The notes under the pieces are model-generated. The model was not told the DNA's origin. It worked only from the letters and a program-made list of their open reading frames with translations, and did no database searches. A stretch of DNA of 29,945 bases, taken from assembly GCA_036258735.1 (NCBI GenBank), contig DATADC010000146.1, positions 1 through 29,945 on the forward strand, given 5' to 3'. Source of the stretch: JAPSGM01 sp036258735. Lineage in GTDB: Bacteria; Chloroflexota; Limnocylindria; QHBO01. Position numbers and translations under genes: made by a program. Of this stretch, positions 1 through 9,376 are shown piece after piece (within the stretch, counting starts at the first letter, position 1; the number at the start of each line of letters is the position of its first letter).

Positions 1-2
1 GT

Positions 3-287
3 GAGCGCCTGGACGCCTTCGAAGCGGCTGACGCGCAGCTGCGCGCCTCGGTCCCGCCGCCCGGCAGCCGCGAGACCGAAGCGGCGCGGCCGGCCGCCTC
101 GGTGCGGGCGCGGACCGGCGACTTCTTCGCCGGCAGCGGCCCGTCCCGCCTCAGCGAGCGGGCCGCCGCCGAGTACCACTACGTCGCGCGTGACCTGCGC
201 AACATCGGCGTGCTGATGGTGGTGATGGCGGTGCTCCTGGCGGCGGCCGCCATCGGCGTCAACCTGCTGGGTATCGGTCAGGCCTGA
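3..287 (+). CDS. C-terminal part of a small membrane protein, 5' end outside window
   Basis: The reading frame is open from base 3 to a TGA at 285-287, so only the last 94 residues are present. An Ala/Pro/Arg-rich, probably disordered stretch comes first, then a charged segment (EYHYVARDLRNIG). A single hydrophobic helix of about 20 residues (VLMVVMAVLLAAAAIGVNLL) lies almost at the C-terminus. This looks like a tail-anchored or C-terminally membrane-bound protein with its bulk in the cytoplasm. I do not recognise the family. Its stop overlaps by 10 bp, tail to tail, the end of the SRPBCC gene on the other strand. An alternative frame from base 1 is Arg/Ser/Pro-rich and looks like a shadow. 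Confidence 0.6.
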   Translation, partial: ERLDAFEAADAQLRASVPPPGSRETEAARPAASVRARTGDFFAGSGPSRLSERAAAEYHYVARDLRNIGVLMVVMAVLLAAAAIGVNLLGIGQA

Positions 288-802
288 GCCTGCTCCTCGG
301 CCAGCAGCGCCTCCAGCCGATCCCAGGTCTCGACCGCGCCCTCGCTCATGCCGGTCGCCAGCGCCGCGTCGATGGCCTCGCTGGACGGGAAGTGGCTGAC
401 CGCACGCATCTGAGTGCGGCCGTCCATCTCCTCGAGGGTCATCGTCTCGGGGCCACCCTGCGGGCCGAGGCCCTCCACGTCGAACATGAAGGTCCACTTG
501 ATCTTGCTGGGCGGTTCGACCTCGAGGATCTCGCCGTAAAACGTGTAGTCGTTGCCATCGCGGTCGCGGGTGACGTACCGCCAGCGGCCGCCGGGCCGCA
601 GGTCCCACTCCTCCACGGTGGTGCTGCTCCCGGCTCGTCCCCACCAGCGCTCGATCAGGTCGCGCTCGGTGAGGGCACGCCACACGAGGTCGCGCGGCGC
701 GTCGAAGGTGCGCTCGTAGACGAGGTCGGTGCCCTCCTGATAGATGGCGGTGCTGTCGGTGCTACCGCGGTCGATTTTGGTGGTGGTCGCCGGCGTCTCC
801 AT
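278..802 (-). CDS. SRPBCC / AHSA1-family protein
   Basis: A 174-residue protein of the START-like SRPBCC superfamily, AHSA1 (activator of Hsp90 ATPase homologue 1-like) type. The family signature is clear: YERTFDAPRDLVWRALTE near residues 29-46, WWG at 53-55, DLRPGGRWRYV at 67-77, and a C-terminal helix with GMSEGAVETWDRLEALL. Bacterial members form a cavity for a hydrophobic ligand, which is usually unknown. The ATG at 802 is preferred over upstream in-frame starts because GAGGAG sits just before it and family homology begins there. It overlaps the 3' end of the arsR gene by 41 bp, so the two are co-transcribed and probably translationally coupled. ArsR plus SRPBCC is a common bacterial pair, but the signal sensed is unknown. 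Confidence 0.9.
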   Translation of the reverse strand: METPATTTKIDRGSTDSTAIYQEGTDLVYERTFDAPRDLVWRALTERDLIERWWGRAGSSTTVEEWDLRPGGRWRYVTRDRDGNDYTFYGEILEVEPPSKIKWTFMFDVEGLGPQGGPETMTLEEMDGRTQMRAVSHFPSSEAIDAALATGMSEGAVETWDRLEALLAEEQAQA

Positions 803-1151
803 GGTCCTGCTCCTCGTACTCCTGTAGCTCTTGAAGGTAGGCGTCCAGCCGCTCGAAGCTCTCGTCCCAGTGGCGGCGGTACTGCCCAATCCAGGCGGCG
901 ACGTCACGCAGCGGTCCGGCGCGCAGCCGCCGGGGACGCCACTGCGCCTGGCGGCCCTGCTCGACCAGGCCGGCGCGCTCCAGCACCCTGAGGTGCTTGC
1001 TGATGGCGGGCTGGGTCATGTCGAACGGAGCCGCCAGCTCTTTCACCGATGCCTCCCCCTGGGCCAGCCGCGCCAAGATGGCGCGGCGGGTAGGATCGGC
1101 CAGTGCGGCGAAGGTGGTGCTCAGCGTGTCGTCGTTGCGCTGCGTGTCCAT
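762..1151 (-). CDS. ArsR-family winged-helix repressor
   Basis: A 129-residue ArsR/SmtB-type regulator. The DNA-binding region is evident: LADPTRRAILARLAQGE at about residues 17-33, then a helix-turn-helix with MTQPAISKHLRVLERAGLV. There is no CxC or other cysteine/histidine metal motif, so it belongs to the non-metal ArsR group that is typically paired with SRPBCC proteins. The C-terminus keeps the paired-type helix (WDESFERLDAYLQEL) and then runs on as a charged tail read through the start of the downstream SRPBCC gene. The ATG at 1151 lies just after a promoter containing a perfect palindrome, which suggests autorepression. Confidence 0.92.
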   Translation of the reverse strand: MDTQRNDDTLSTTFAALADPTRRAILARLAQGEASVKELAAPFDMTQPAISKHLRVLERAGLVEQGRQAQWRPRRLRAGPLRDVAAWIGQYRRHWDESFERLDAYLQELQEYEEQDHGDAGDHHQNRPR

Positions 1152-1159
1152 CGCTAGAT

Positions 1160-1196
1160 AGTTATATAACTTAGTGGTGCTCTAGCCCGTTGTCAA
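1160..1196 (-). promoter_or_regulatory. arsR promoter with overlapping palindromic operator
   Basis: On the minus strand a perfect -35 TTGACA (1196-1191) is followed, after 17 bp, by TAAGTT (1173-1168), which keeps the T, A and final T of a -10 box. The perfect 12-bp palindrome AGTTATATAACT (1160-1171) overlaps this -10 and stands out as AT-rich in GC-rich surroundings. This is the expected layout for an ArsR operator that blocks its own promoter. TATAAC (1166-1161), 9 nt before the ATG, is an alternative -10. The predicted leader is very short. Confidence 0.7.
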
Positions 1197-1229
1197 GCGC
1201 CGGGTCGTCGCGATCTACCCGAGCCGCTA

Positions 1230-1252
1230 ACCCAATACGGCGTGTATTGGGT
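1230..1252. repeat. Inverted repeat, 9-bp perfect stem
   Basis: ACCCAATAC and GTATTGGGT pair perfectly around the 5-nt loop GGCGT. The element lies between the arsR promoter and the rarA stop codon. It is too far (168 bp) from the rarA stop, and lacks a following T tract, to be a convincing intrinsic terminator for rarA. It could be a second operator upstream of arsR. The remaining 1253-1419 holds nothing I can identify. Confidence 0.4.
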
Positions 1253-1419
1253 CCCGGCGTGATTCAGCTGGTGGTTCAGATCGAGCGGCTGACGCCTTCT
1301 CGTGCGATTTGATGCATCCAGTGGTATCAAACGCCGCAGGACGCCGGTCAGAAGCGCGATCTGATTACTCCAGTTGAATCACCAGACGTGGCACAGCGTC
1401 GCCCAACGCCTCCGCGACC

Positions 1420-2793
<1,374 letters not shown>

Positions 2794-2814
2794 CGAGGCG
2801 CTCCATCGGCCGAT

Positions 2815-2820
2815 TATGAT
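2815..2820 (+). promoter_or_regulatory. -10 box for a leaderless aminotransferase transcript
   Basis: TATGAT matches the -10 consensus in five of six positions and ends 7 nt before the ATG at 2828. Transcription would therefore start at or next to the start codon. No Shine-Dalgarno sequence precedes that ATG, and no good -35 lies 17 bp upstream (ATCGAG). The same arrangement recurs at several other first genes in this window. Confidence 0.5.
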
Positions 2821-2827
2821 GCCCGCC

Positions 2828-4024
2828 ATGCCGCAGAACCTTCGTATCCCGGGCCCCACGCCGATCCCCGACGACGTGCGCGAGGCGCAGGCCGCAGCCA
2901 TGATCGACCACCGCGGCACCGAGTTCGCTGACATGCTGGGCGAGATCACCAGCGGCGTGGCGCAGCTGGTTGCGACGCGGGGCGAGGTCCTGCTGCTCAC
3001 CGGCTCCGGGACTGGCGCCATGGAGGCGGCCGTGGTCAACACGCTGTCGCCGGGAGACCGCGTGCTGGCGGTCAGTATCGGCTCGTTCGGCGACCGCTTC
3101 GCGCGGATCGCGGAGGCCTACGGCGCAGACGTTGAGCGCATGGAGGTCGAGTGGGGCCAGGCCGCCGAGCCGCAAGCGCTGGGCGAGCGGCTGGCCACAG
3201 GCTCGCCCTTCCGCGCGGTGCTGCTGACCCACAACGAGACGTCCACCGGGGTGGCCAACCCGCTCGAAGAGCTGGTGGGCGCGGTGCACGATGCGCCCAG
3301 CGACCCGCTCGTGGTTGTGGACGGCATCAGCGGCCTGGGAGCGATGCCGTTCGAGACCGATGCCTGGGGCATCGACCTGGTCGTCAGCGCCAGCCAGAAG
3401 GCGTGGATGGCCTCGCCGGGCATCGCGCTGGCGGTCGTGGGCGAGCGCGCGCGGGCCGCGGAGCAGACCGCCCGGATGCCGCGCTACTACTGGGACTTCG
3501 CCGAGGCGCGCCGCTGGGCAGCGAAGGGCCAGACGCCGTGGACACCCGCCGTATCGGTCCTGTACGGGCTGGCGGTGGGCGTGCGGCGGCTGATGGCGGA
3601 GGGGCGCGAGCGCACGTGGGCGCGGCACGCGGCCGTGGCGGCCGGCGCGCAGGCCGGGCTGAAGGCGCTGGGGCTGGAGCTGGTGGCGCCGCCGGCGCAT
3701 CGGTCCGCGACCGTCACCGCCGCCTGGCTGCCGGACGGGCTGGAATGGGGCCCGTTCAACGCCGACATGCGCGCCCGCGGGCTGGTTGTGGCCGGTGGCC
3801 AGGACCGCATGGCCGGCCGCATCCTGCGGTTCGGCCACATGGGCATGGTGGAGCCGGCGGACCTGGCCGCGGCGGTCCGCGTCATGGGCGAGACGATGGT
3901 GGACCGCGGCCTCGCAGTCGAGCCGAGCGAAGCAGCGAAGGCCACGCTGCGCGCCGCCGCGCAGGCCGGTGAGGTGGCGGCCGTCCGAGGCGCGGCGGGC
4001 GTGGAGGGCGTCGCGGCTCGGTGA
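2828..4024 (+). CDS. Class V PLP-dependent aminotransferase (alanine/serine-glyoxylate type)
   Basis: A 398-residue fold-type I aminotransferase of class V. The N-terminus RIPGPTPIPDDV and HRGTEF are typical of the serine/alanine-glyoxylate aminotransferase and small hydrogenase subunit group. The PLP site is clear: TGSGTGAMEAAV at about 58-69, D165 in VVVDGISGLGA, and the Schiff-base lysine K191 in SASQKAWM. The exact substrate cannot be read from sequence; serine, alanine or phosphoserine as amino donors are all possible. Upstream ATGs at 2816 and 2819 lie inside the putative -10 box, so 2828 is preferred. The Ala-rich tail ends in GTGA, where the TGA stop overlaps the GTG start of the next gene, so the two are coupled. 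Confidence 0.9.
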   Translation: MPQNLRIPGPTPIPDDVREAQAAAMIDHRGTEFADMLGEITSGVAQLVATRGEVLLLTGSGTGAMEAAVVNTLSPGDRVLAVSIGSFGDRFARIAEAYGADVERMEVEWGQAAEPQALGERLATGSPFRAVLLTHNETSTGVANPLEELVGAVHDAPSDPLVVVDGISGLGAMPFETDAWGIDLVVSASQKAWMASPGIALAVVGERARAAEQTARMPRYYWDFAEARRWAAKGQTPWTPAVSVLYGLAVGVRRLMAEGRERTWARHAAVAAGAQAGLKALGLELVAPPAHRSATVTAAWLPDGLEWGPFNADMRARGLVVAGGQDRMAGRILRFGHMGMVEPADLAAAVRVMGETMVDRGLAVEPSEAAKATLRAAAQAGEVAAVRGAAGVEGVAAR

Positions 4025-4692
4025 CGGATCGGCTGCTGCTGATCCGTCACGGGGTTACGACCTGGAACCGCGAGGGACGCTTCCAAGGCCACCTGGACGC
4101 TCCCCTGGGCGACGACGGCCGGCTCGAGGCCAGCCTCCTGGGTGAGCGGCTGGCCGGCGAGGACCTGGCGCAGGCCCGCCTCGTAACGTCGCCGCTGGGC
4201 CGGGCGGCCGAGACGGCACGAATCGTGGCGCGGGCGGCCGGCCTCCGAGGCCCCGAATCGGACAGCCGGCTGATGGAGATCGGCCAGGGAGAGTGGGAGG
4301 GCCGAACGCACGCCGAGCTGGTCGAGCAGGACGGCGAGCGCTACGCCGCCTGGCGCGCACGCGCCGGAGAGGACCAACCGCCGGGTGCCGAGACGATCGC
4401 CGCAGCCCTGGAGCGCGTGTCCGCAGCGCTCGACGAGCTCGGGGCCGACCTGGCCCCCACGATCTGCGTGGTGTCGCACGGCGGCCTCCTGCGCCTGGCC
4501 GCGCGCCACCTGCTCAGCCTGCAGGCCCGGCGCGCGTGGCTCATGGACGTCGACAACGCTTCGCTGTCGGAGCTGCAGCGCGTTGGCTCGGGCGACGGCT
4601 GGCGGCTGGTGCGCTGGAACGACACCGCGCACCTGCTCGGGCGCACCAGCCAGCACCTGGACGAGACGGAGGGCGAGCCGCTCGCCCTCTGA
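4021..4692 (+). CDS. Histidine phosphatase family protein (phosphoglycerate-mutase-like)
   Basis: A 223-residue branch-1 histidine phosphatase. The RHG motif is at residues 9-11 with phospho-acceptor H10. R61 lies in TSPLGRAAETA, the acidic residue E86 in LMEIGQGEWEG, and the second histidine H153 in VVSHGGLLR. It should hydrolyse a small phosphate ester in the cytoplasm; candidates are phosphoserine, alpha-ribazole phosphate or a sugar phosphate. The GTG start overlaps the stop of the aminotransferase gene by 4 bp, so the two products probably act in one pathway. The gene converges on the transglutaminase gene, with 22 bp between stops and no obvious terminator. Confidence 0.92.
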   Translation: MTDRLLLIRHGVTTWNREGRFQGHLDAPLGDDGRLEASLLGERLAGEDLAQARLVTSPLGRAAETARIVARAAGLRGPESDSRLMEIGQGEWEGRTHAELVEQDGERYAAWRARAGEDQPPGAETIAAALERVSAALDELGADLAPTICVVSHGGLLRLAARHLLSLQARRAWLMDVDNASLSELQRVGSGDGWRLVRWNDTAHLLGRTSQHLDETEGEPLAL

Positions 4693-4714
4693 GCGGTGCG
4701 CCGGCCGTTGCGCG

Positions 4715-7048
4715 CTAGCGGCCTCGTCCGAAGCTCGGCACCAGCGATGCCACGCGCCGGCGGATGGCGAGCCACAGCATGGGCAGCTCCAGCCGCTTCC
4801 AGGCCGCCTCGATGCGGGCCAACGCCTCGCCGGAGATCGAGTGGCCCGAGTAGCTCTGCCACACCTTGCCGCGCGCGATGGTCTGGATCTCCGGCCGATG
4901 GCGCGGGATCTGCTCCTCCAGCCAGGCGGCGTACTCGTAGATGGTCTCGGTCGGGCGCGGCCCCACCCCCGCCCGGTCGGCGGCCAGCGCCAGGCGGAAC
5001 CATTGCTTCTCCGCGGGCGCCAGGAAGCGCATCCTTCGGCGGGTCAGGCGCAGGCGCCAGGCGGCGACCGCCATGGCCACCAGGGCGATGAGCACGATAA
5101 GCACCAGGTTGCCCCCGCGAGCCTCGCCTGCCGGGCCGGCGTCTGTCGGGCCAAAGCCGTCCGGCGCCGGCTGGAACGAGGGCAGCACGCTGATATTGCC
5201 GCGGTCGTCAGCGCTGAGCCGCGGCGGGCCCGACGGCAGTATTGGGCCGCCACTTGCGCCGGGCTCGGGGCCGGGCGCTTCCCGGCCGTTGAGGCGAAGC
5301 ACCGGATCGATCGTCTTGGTGGCCTCGAACCGCTCCCACCCGTAGCCGGGGAAGTAGATCTCCGCCCAGGCGTGTGCGTTGCCCTCGCGGACGAGGTAGG
5401 CGTTCGACTCGCCCTCGTTGCCGGCGGCCGTCACCAGCTCGCCCGGGGCGAAGCCGACGGCGACGCGGGAGGGAAGCCCCAGCGTGCGGGCCATGACTGC
5501 CATGGCGGTGGCGTAGTACTCGCAGTAGCCGGTGCGGCCGCCCTCGGGATCGAACAGGAAGAAGTCGACGATATCGGCTTCCGCGTCACGCGGAGTGGGA
5601 GCCTCGGTCTGGTACTGGAACGTGTCATCGGTGCGCAGGAAGTTCGCCAGGGCCTCGGCCATCTCGAAGGGCGTTTCGGCGCGGGCGTCTCGCACGATCT
5701 GCAGCGCCAGCTCGCGAGTGCGGGTGCTGACGCCGTCGGTGCCCAGGTACATGGCGGTGATGGAGTCGGGGTAGGCCTGGCCGGCCGTGTTGAGCTGCGC
5801 CTTCGTGGCCGTGCTGATGAGCGCCGTCACGGCGTAGCCCGTGCCGGCGGGCACCGTGGAGGCGGCCTCGAAGCCGCCCATGATTGGTTGTCCGTTCGTC
5901 TCCAGCACGACCGCGGGTACCGTGACCTGCACCGGGTAGCCCGGCGTGAACAACGCCCCGCCCATGGACTTGGCGTAGGAGATGGTGACCGTCTGAGTGT
6001 CGTAGGCGTCCGGGTTGGCCGGCTGCTCGGGCGTTTGTCCCGGGAAGAGCAGCTCGCCCGCCGTGACGCGGCGCTCCTGCACGGTGCTGCGCGCGAACCC
6101 GTGGCCGGTGTATCGGTCGTAGGTGGCCGTGCGCAGGTAGTAAGCACGCTGGGAGGCGATGGTGAGCACCGGCTCCTCGCTGCTGACGAAGCTGCCGTCG
6201 ATGCGGTACGCGTTGCCGAAGGTGGCGCCGCTGAAGCGGGCGTCCGGGTTTGAGAGGCCACCGAGCACGCCGTCCAATCGGTCCCGCGCGTCGCGCCAGA
6301 CACCATCGAGGTTGTTCCAGACCGCGGTCAACGGCGCCGCCACCGCCACCGTGGTCAGCACCCAGGCAAGCGCGATGCTGCCGGCGATGAACAGGATCCC
6401 CGAGCGCATGATGGCCGCCGGGACCTCGACGTTCTCGTTGACCCGCCGCCGCTGCCAGGTCTCCTCGCGTCCGATGAGCGCGGCCCGCAGCCACAGCAGC
6501 AGCGCGGCCAGCATGAACAGCACCAGGTACACGAACAGGTCGACCAGCGTGGACGACATGTTGGCGATCAGCGGGACTCCTACGACCAGGATGGCGTCCA
6601 GCACCCGGTGATGCCGGTAGATGGTGTAGGCAGCCATGAAGGCGGTGACCCACATCGTCAGCCCGAAGCCAATGGCGTACGGCACCAGCTGTGGCCCGTA
6701 GCCTCGCTCGACCAGGATGCGGACCCAGTCCAGTGCCTCGCTACCCGCCAGGGCCAGCCGCTCGGCCTCCGAGGCGTCTGGGTAGTACTCGCCGCCGATG
6801 GCCCACAGCAGCAGGCCGGCGCCCAGAATGGCGCTGATGGGCAGCACGGCCACCACCGACAGGCGCGACAACCCCAGCAGGGCGCCAAGGACGGCGCCGT
6901 AGATGGCGATGGGGACGATGAACTCGGTCTGGTCGATCCACCGGGTGTGCTGGACCGACCAGCCCAGGCTCAGCAGCATGACCAGCAGCAGGGCCAGCGC
7001 CAGCCAGCCCTCGCGGGGCTGCACGTAGCGGCGAAGCCACTCAGGCAC
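4715..7048 (-). CDS. Membrane-bound transglutaminase-like protein (TgpA type)
   Basis: A 777-residue TgpA-like membrane protein. About six N-terminal transmembrane helices (residues 14-235) lead to a large extracytoplasmic region. The transglutaminase core contains C509 in GYCEYYATAMAVMAR and H559 in NAHAWAEIYFPGYGW. The third catalytic position is E575 (WERFEAT) instead of Asp, a substitution I believe is common in such proteins. A further membrane helix (about 648-664) and a cytoplasmic DUF4129-like tail follow. It is the last gene of the block. It starts with GTG inside the end of the DUF58 gene (8-bp overlap, GGGAG upstream). MoxR, DUF58 and transglutaminase form a known triad linked to envelope functions; the substrate here is unknown. 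Confidence 0.92.
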   Translation of the reverse strand: MPEWLRRYVQPREGWLALALLLVMLLSLGWSVQHTRWIDQTEFIVPIAIYGAVLGALLGLSRLSVVAVLPISAILGAGLLLWAIGGEYYPDASEAERLALAGSEALDWVRILVERGYGPQLVPYAIGFGLTMWVTAFMAAYTIYRHHRVLDAILVVGVPLIANMSSTLVDLFVYLVLFMLAALLLWLRAALIGREETWQRRRVNENVEVPAAIMRSGILFIAGSIALAWVLTTVAVAAPLTAVWNNLDGVWRDARDRLDGVLGGLSNPDARFSGATFGNAYRIDGSFVSSEEPVLTIASQRAYYLRTATYDRYTGHGFARSTVQERRVTAGELLFPGQTPEQPANPDAYDTQTVTISYAKSMGGALFTPGYPVQVTVPAVVLETNGQPIMGGFEAASTVPAGTGYAVTALISTATKAQLNTAGQAYPDSITAMYLGTDGVSTRTRELALQIVRDARAETPFEMAEALANFLRTDDTFQYQTEAPTPRDAEADIVDFFLFDPEGGRTGYCEYYATAMAVMARTLGLPSRVAVGFAPGELVTAAGNEGESNAYLVREGNAHAWAEIYFPGYGWERFEATKTIDPVLRLNGREAPGPEPGASGGPILPSGPPRLSADDRGNISVLPSFQPAPDGFGPTDAGPAGEARGGNLVLIVLIALVAMAVAAWRLRLTRRRMRFLAPAEKQWFRLALAADRAGVGPRPTETIYEYAAWLEEQIPRHRPEIQTIARGKVWQSYSGHSISGEALARIEAAWKRLELPMLWLAIRRRVASLVPSFGRGR

Positions 7049-8282
7049 GGACCCGCTCCCGCCTGCCGAGCGCCTCGGCCAGGTCGACCCCTGGACCCAC
7101 CGGATAGACGGTGATGTCGTACTCGGCCAGGGCGTGGCGCAGGGCGCTCATCTCGGCGCGGCCCCGCTGCGCCTCCTCATCGGAAAGCCCCGCGGCGAAG
7201 GCGAAGCGATCGAGGAGCACGACCACGGTCGCCACGCCGCGGCGGCGTAGCGAGGCGAGCGCGCGGGCCCACTCGCGGTCGGTGGAGCCGGTGATCAGGC
7301 ACAGCGTCATGCCGCGCCGCAGCTGGGGCAGCGTGTTGAGCAGCACCTCGGCCAGCGGACGCGTGCCATCGGCCTGCACGTTGGCGAGCAGGTGCAGGAT
7401 CTTCTGCTCCACGCGCGTTCCGCGGTCGGGGGTGAGCGCGTGCTGGCGTCGCGACGAGACGGTCAGGCCAACGGCGCGGTTCTCGTTGAGCGTCTGCACC
7501 GCGATCGACGCCGCCGCGCTCACCGCGGCCTCCACCGACGAGCCGTCGCCGGAACCGGCATGGGCCGAGCGGTCCAGGTCGAGCACCATCCACAGGTCGG
7601 CGGTCTGCTCGAGGTCGAACTCCTTCACCTGGAGCTCGCCGTGACGCACGCTCGAAAGCCAGTGGATGCGGTTGATGGCGTCGCCGTGCACGTAGGGGCG
7701 AATGCTGCGCACCAGCGGGCTGGTCGCCTCGTAGCGCCGGCGCGAGGGCTGGGTGCCGTCGACCGGCGAGGGCGGCATGCGCCAGTGCGGCAGCGGGTGG
7801 ACCTTGGGGAAGACCACGATCCACGTCGGCTGGCCCACCACCATCTCGGTGGTGAACAGGCCGAACGGGTCACCGGTACGCACCCGCAGCGCGCCCAGCC
7901 GGTACGAGCCGCGCCGCAGCAGCGTGACCTTGGCCAGCCACTGGCGGCTCGATCCGGCCTTCACGCCGATGGCCCGACCGGGCAGCGGCGCCGGCAGGGT
8001 CGACTCGTTCCAGAGCTCGACCCACGGCTTGCTCCAGCGGGTGTCGTTGTCGACCCGGTAGATGGCCTCGAGCACGTCGCCCACTTCGGCGCGCGGATTC
8101 ACGACGTAGTAGCCCGCCCGCAGGCCCTGCAGCCCGCGGCGCGCGAAGAGCCACGCGGCCAGCAGCAGGGCACCGAGCAGGTAGACGAGGAAGAACAGGA
8201 AGTTGATCCCGGTGCTGAACGCCGCAACCACCAGCACCGTGCCCAGGAAGACGAACCGCAGCTGACGCGCGAGCCCACCCAT
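7041..8282 (-). CDS. DUF58 family protein
   Basis: A 413-residue DUF58 protein. Two hydrophobic helices near residues 10-45 anchor it in the membrane. A beta-rich segment follows, then the DUF58 signature IRPYVHGDAINRIHWLSSVR and a von Willebrand A-like region with DLDRSAHAGS in the position of a metal-binding site. DUF58 proteins are encoded with MoxR ATPases and are thought to be their partners or substrates; in several bacteria such pairs affect envelope integrity and stress tolerance. A good Shine-Dalgarno (GGGAGG) precedes the ATG. It lies 20 bp after moxR and overlaps the transglutaminase gene by 8 bp, so translation is probably coupled. Confidence 0.93.
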   Translation of the reverse strand: MGGLARQLRFVFLGTVLVVAAFSTGINFLFFLVYLLGALLLAAWLFARRGLQGLRAGYYVVNPRAEVGDVLEAIYRVDNDTRWSKPWVELWNESTLPAPLPGRAIGVKAGSSRQWLAKVTLLRRGSYRLGALRVRTGDPFGLFTTEMVVGQPTWIVVFPKVHPLPHWRMPPSPVDGTQPSRRRYEATSPLVRSIRPYVHGDAINRIHWLSSVRHGELQVKEFDLEQTADLWMVLDLDRSAHAGSGDGSSVEAAVSAAASIAVQTLNENRAVGLTVSSRRQHALTPDRGTRVEQKILHLLANVQADGTRPLAEVLLNTLPQLRRGMTLCLITGSTDREWARALASLRRRGVATVVVLLDRFAFAAGLSDEEAQRGRAEMSALRHALAEYDITVYPVGPGVDLAEALGRRERVRA

Positions 8283-8302
8283 CCGCAGCCTCCCAACCGC
8301 GC

Positions 8303-9265
8303 CTAGCGCGGCCCCGCGGTCACGTTGGTCGGCTCGCCAATGGGCACCTGGGTGAGCACCTCGCGCACGATGGCATCGGGGTCGATCTCGCGCAGTGAGG
8401 CCTGGCTCTTGACGATGAGCCGATGCGCGAGCACCGCGACCGCCAGCTGCTTGACGTCGTCGGGGATGACGTAGTCGCGCCCTTCGAGCGCTGCCAGCGC
8501 CTGGCTGGCGCGATACAGGTTGATTGAGCCGCGAGGCGAAGCGCCCAGGTAGACGTCCGGGTGCTCCCTCGTCGCGGTGGCCAGGCGGACGATGTACTCG
8601 GCCACCGCCTGGTCGACGTACACCTCCTTGACCGCGGACTGCATCAGGCGCAGCTCGTCGAGCCCTACCACCTGGCCGATGTCGGTGATGGGGTGCTGGC
8701 GCTTCTGCTCGTCGAGGATGACGATCTCCTCCATGGCCTTGGGGTAGCCCAGCCTTAGGCGGAGCATGAAGCGGTCAAGCTGCGCCTCGGGCAGGGCGAA
8801 GGTGCCCTCGTACTCGATCGGGTTCTGCGTGGCGATCACCAGGAAGGGCGAGGGCATCGGGTAGGTGACGCCGTCGATGGTGGCCTGGCGCTCCTCCATG
8901 CACTCGAGCAGGGCGCTCTGGGTCTTGGGCGTGGCACGGTTGATCTCGTCGGCGAGGACAACCTGGGCCATGATCGGTCCCGGGCGGAACTCGAACTCCT
9001 GCGTCTTCTGGTTGAAGATCGACAGCCCGGTGACGTCCGACGGCAGCAGGTCGGGCGTGAACTGGATCCGGCGGAACGAGCAGCCGATGCTCTTGCTGAG
9101 GGCCTTCGCCAGCATCGTCTTGCCGACGCCCGGCACATCCTCGATCAGGATGTGACCCTCGCACAGGAGGGCGACCAGGGCGGTGCGGACCTCGGCGTGC
9201 TTGCCGACGATGACGCGCTCGACGTTGGCGACGACGCGTTCCGCCGGCTCCTGGACGTTCTTCAC
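8303..9265 (-). CDS. MoxR-family AAA+ ATPase
   Basis: A 320-residue MoxR ATPase, a chaperone-like AAA+ protein that assembles or activates partner complexes, often with von Willebrand A proteins. Walker A DVPGVGKT is at residues 43-50 and Walker B VLADEINRA around 103-111. Sensor 1 is in IATQNPIEYEGTF and the MoxR-typical PEAQLDRFMLR follows. The C-terminal lid is present with GASPRGSINLYRASQALA. The start is GTG. It is separated from pbpA by 111 bp, the largest gap in the minus-strand block. A TATTGT at 9339-9334 might be an internal -10, but no -35 supports it, so read-through from pbpA and a secondary promoter are both possible. Confidence 0.95.
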   Translation of the reverse strand: MKNVQEPAERVVANVERVIVGKHAEVRTALVALLCEGHILIEDVPGVGKTMLAKALSKSIGCSFRRIQFTPDLLPSDVTGLSIFNQKTQEFEFRPGPIMAQVVLADEINRATPKTQSALLECMEERQATIDGVTYPMPSPFLVIATQNPIEYEGTFALPEAQLDRFMLRLRLGYPKAMEEIVILDEQKRQHPITDIGQVVGLDELRLMQSAVKEVYVDQAVAEYIVRLATATREHPDVYLGASPRGSINLYRASQALAALEGRDYVIPDDVKQLAVAVLAHRLIVKSQASLREIDPDAIVREVLTQVPIGEPTNVTAGPR

Positions 9266-9376
9266 CTGATGTGCACCCCTACTCGGTGTGGGCTCAAGGC
9301 CGGCGGGCGGCGGCTCGGCTCCCCTCTCCGCTCACAATACTCCAGCCGGTTACGGAAGGGTTCACGCCCGATCGGG

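Noticed and set aside
4385..6253. Open frame of 622 codons on the plus strand
   Set aside because: It lies antisense to the transglutaminase gene, has no family features and is biased in composition, as expected of the complement of a GC-rich coding frame.
4715..7048. Inactive transglutaminase because the third catalytic residue is Glu
   Set aside because: Cys and His are in place, and I believe Glu at this position is frequent in TgpA-like proteins, so loss of activity cannot be claimed.
9334..9339. Internal promoter for moxR (TATTGT)
   Set aside because: There is no -35 or TG extension, and the start codon is about 70 bp away without other support; kept only as a possibility in the moxR entry.
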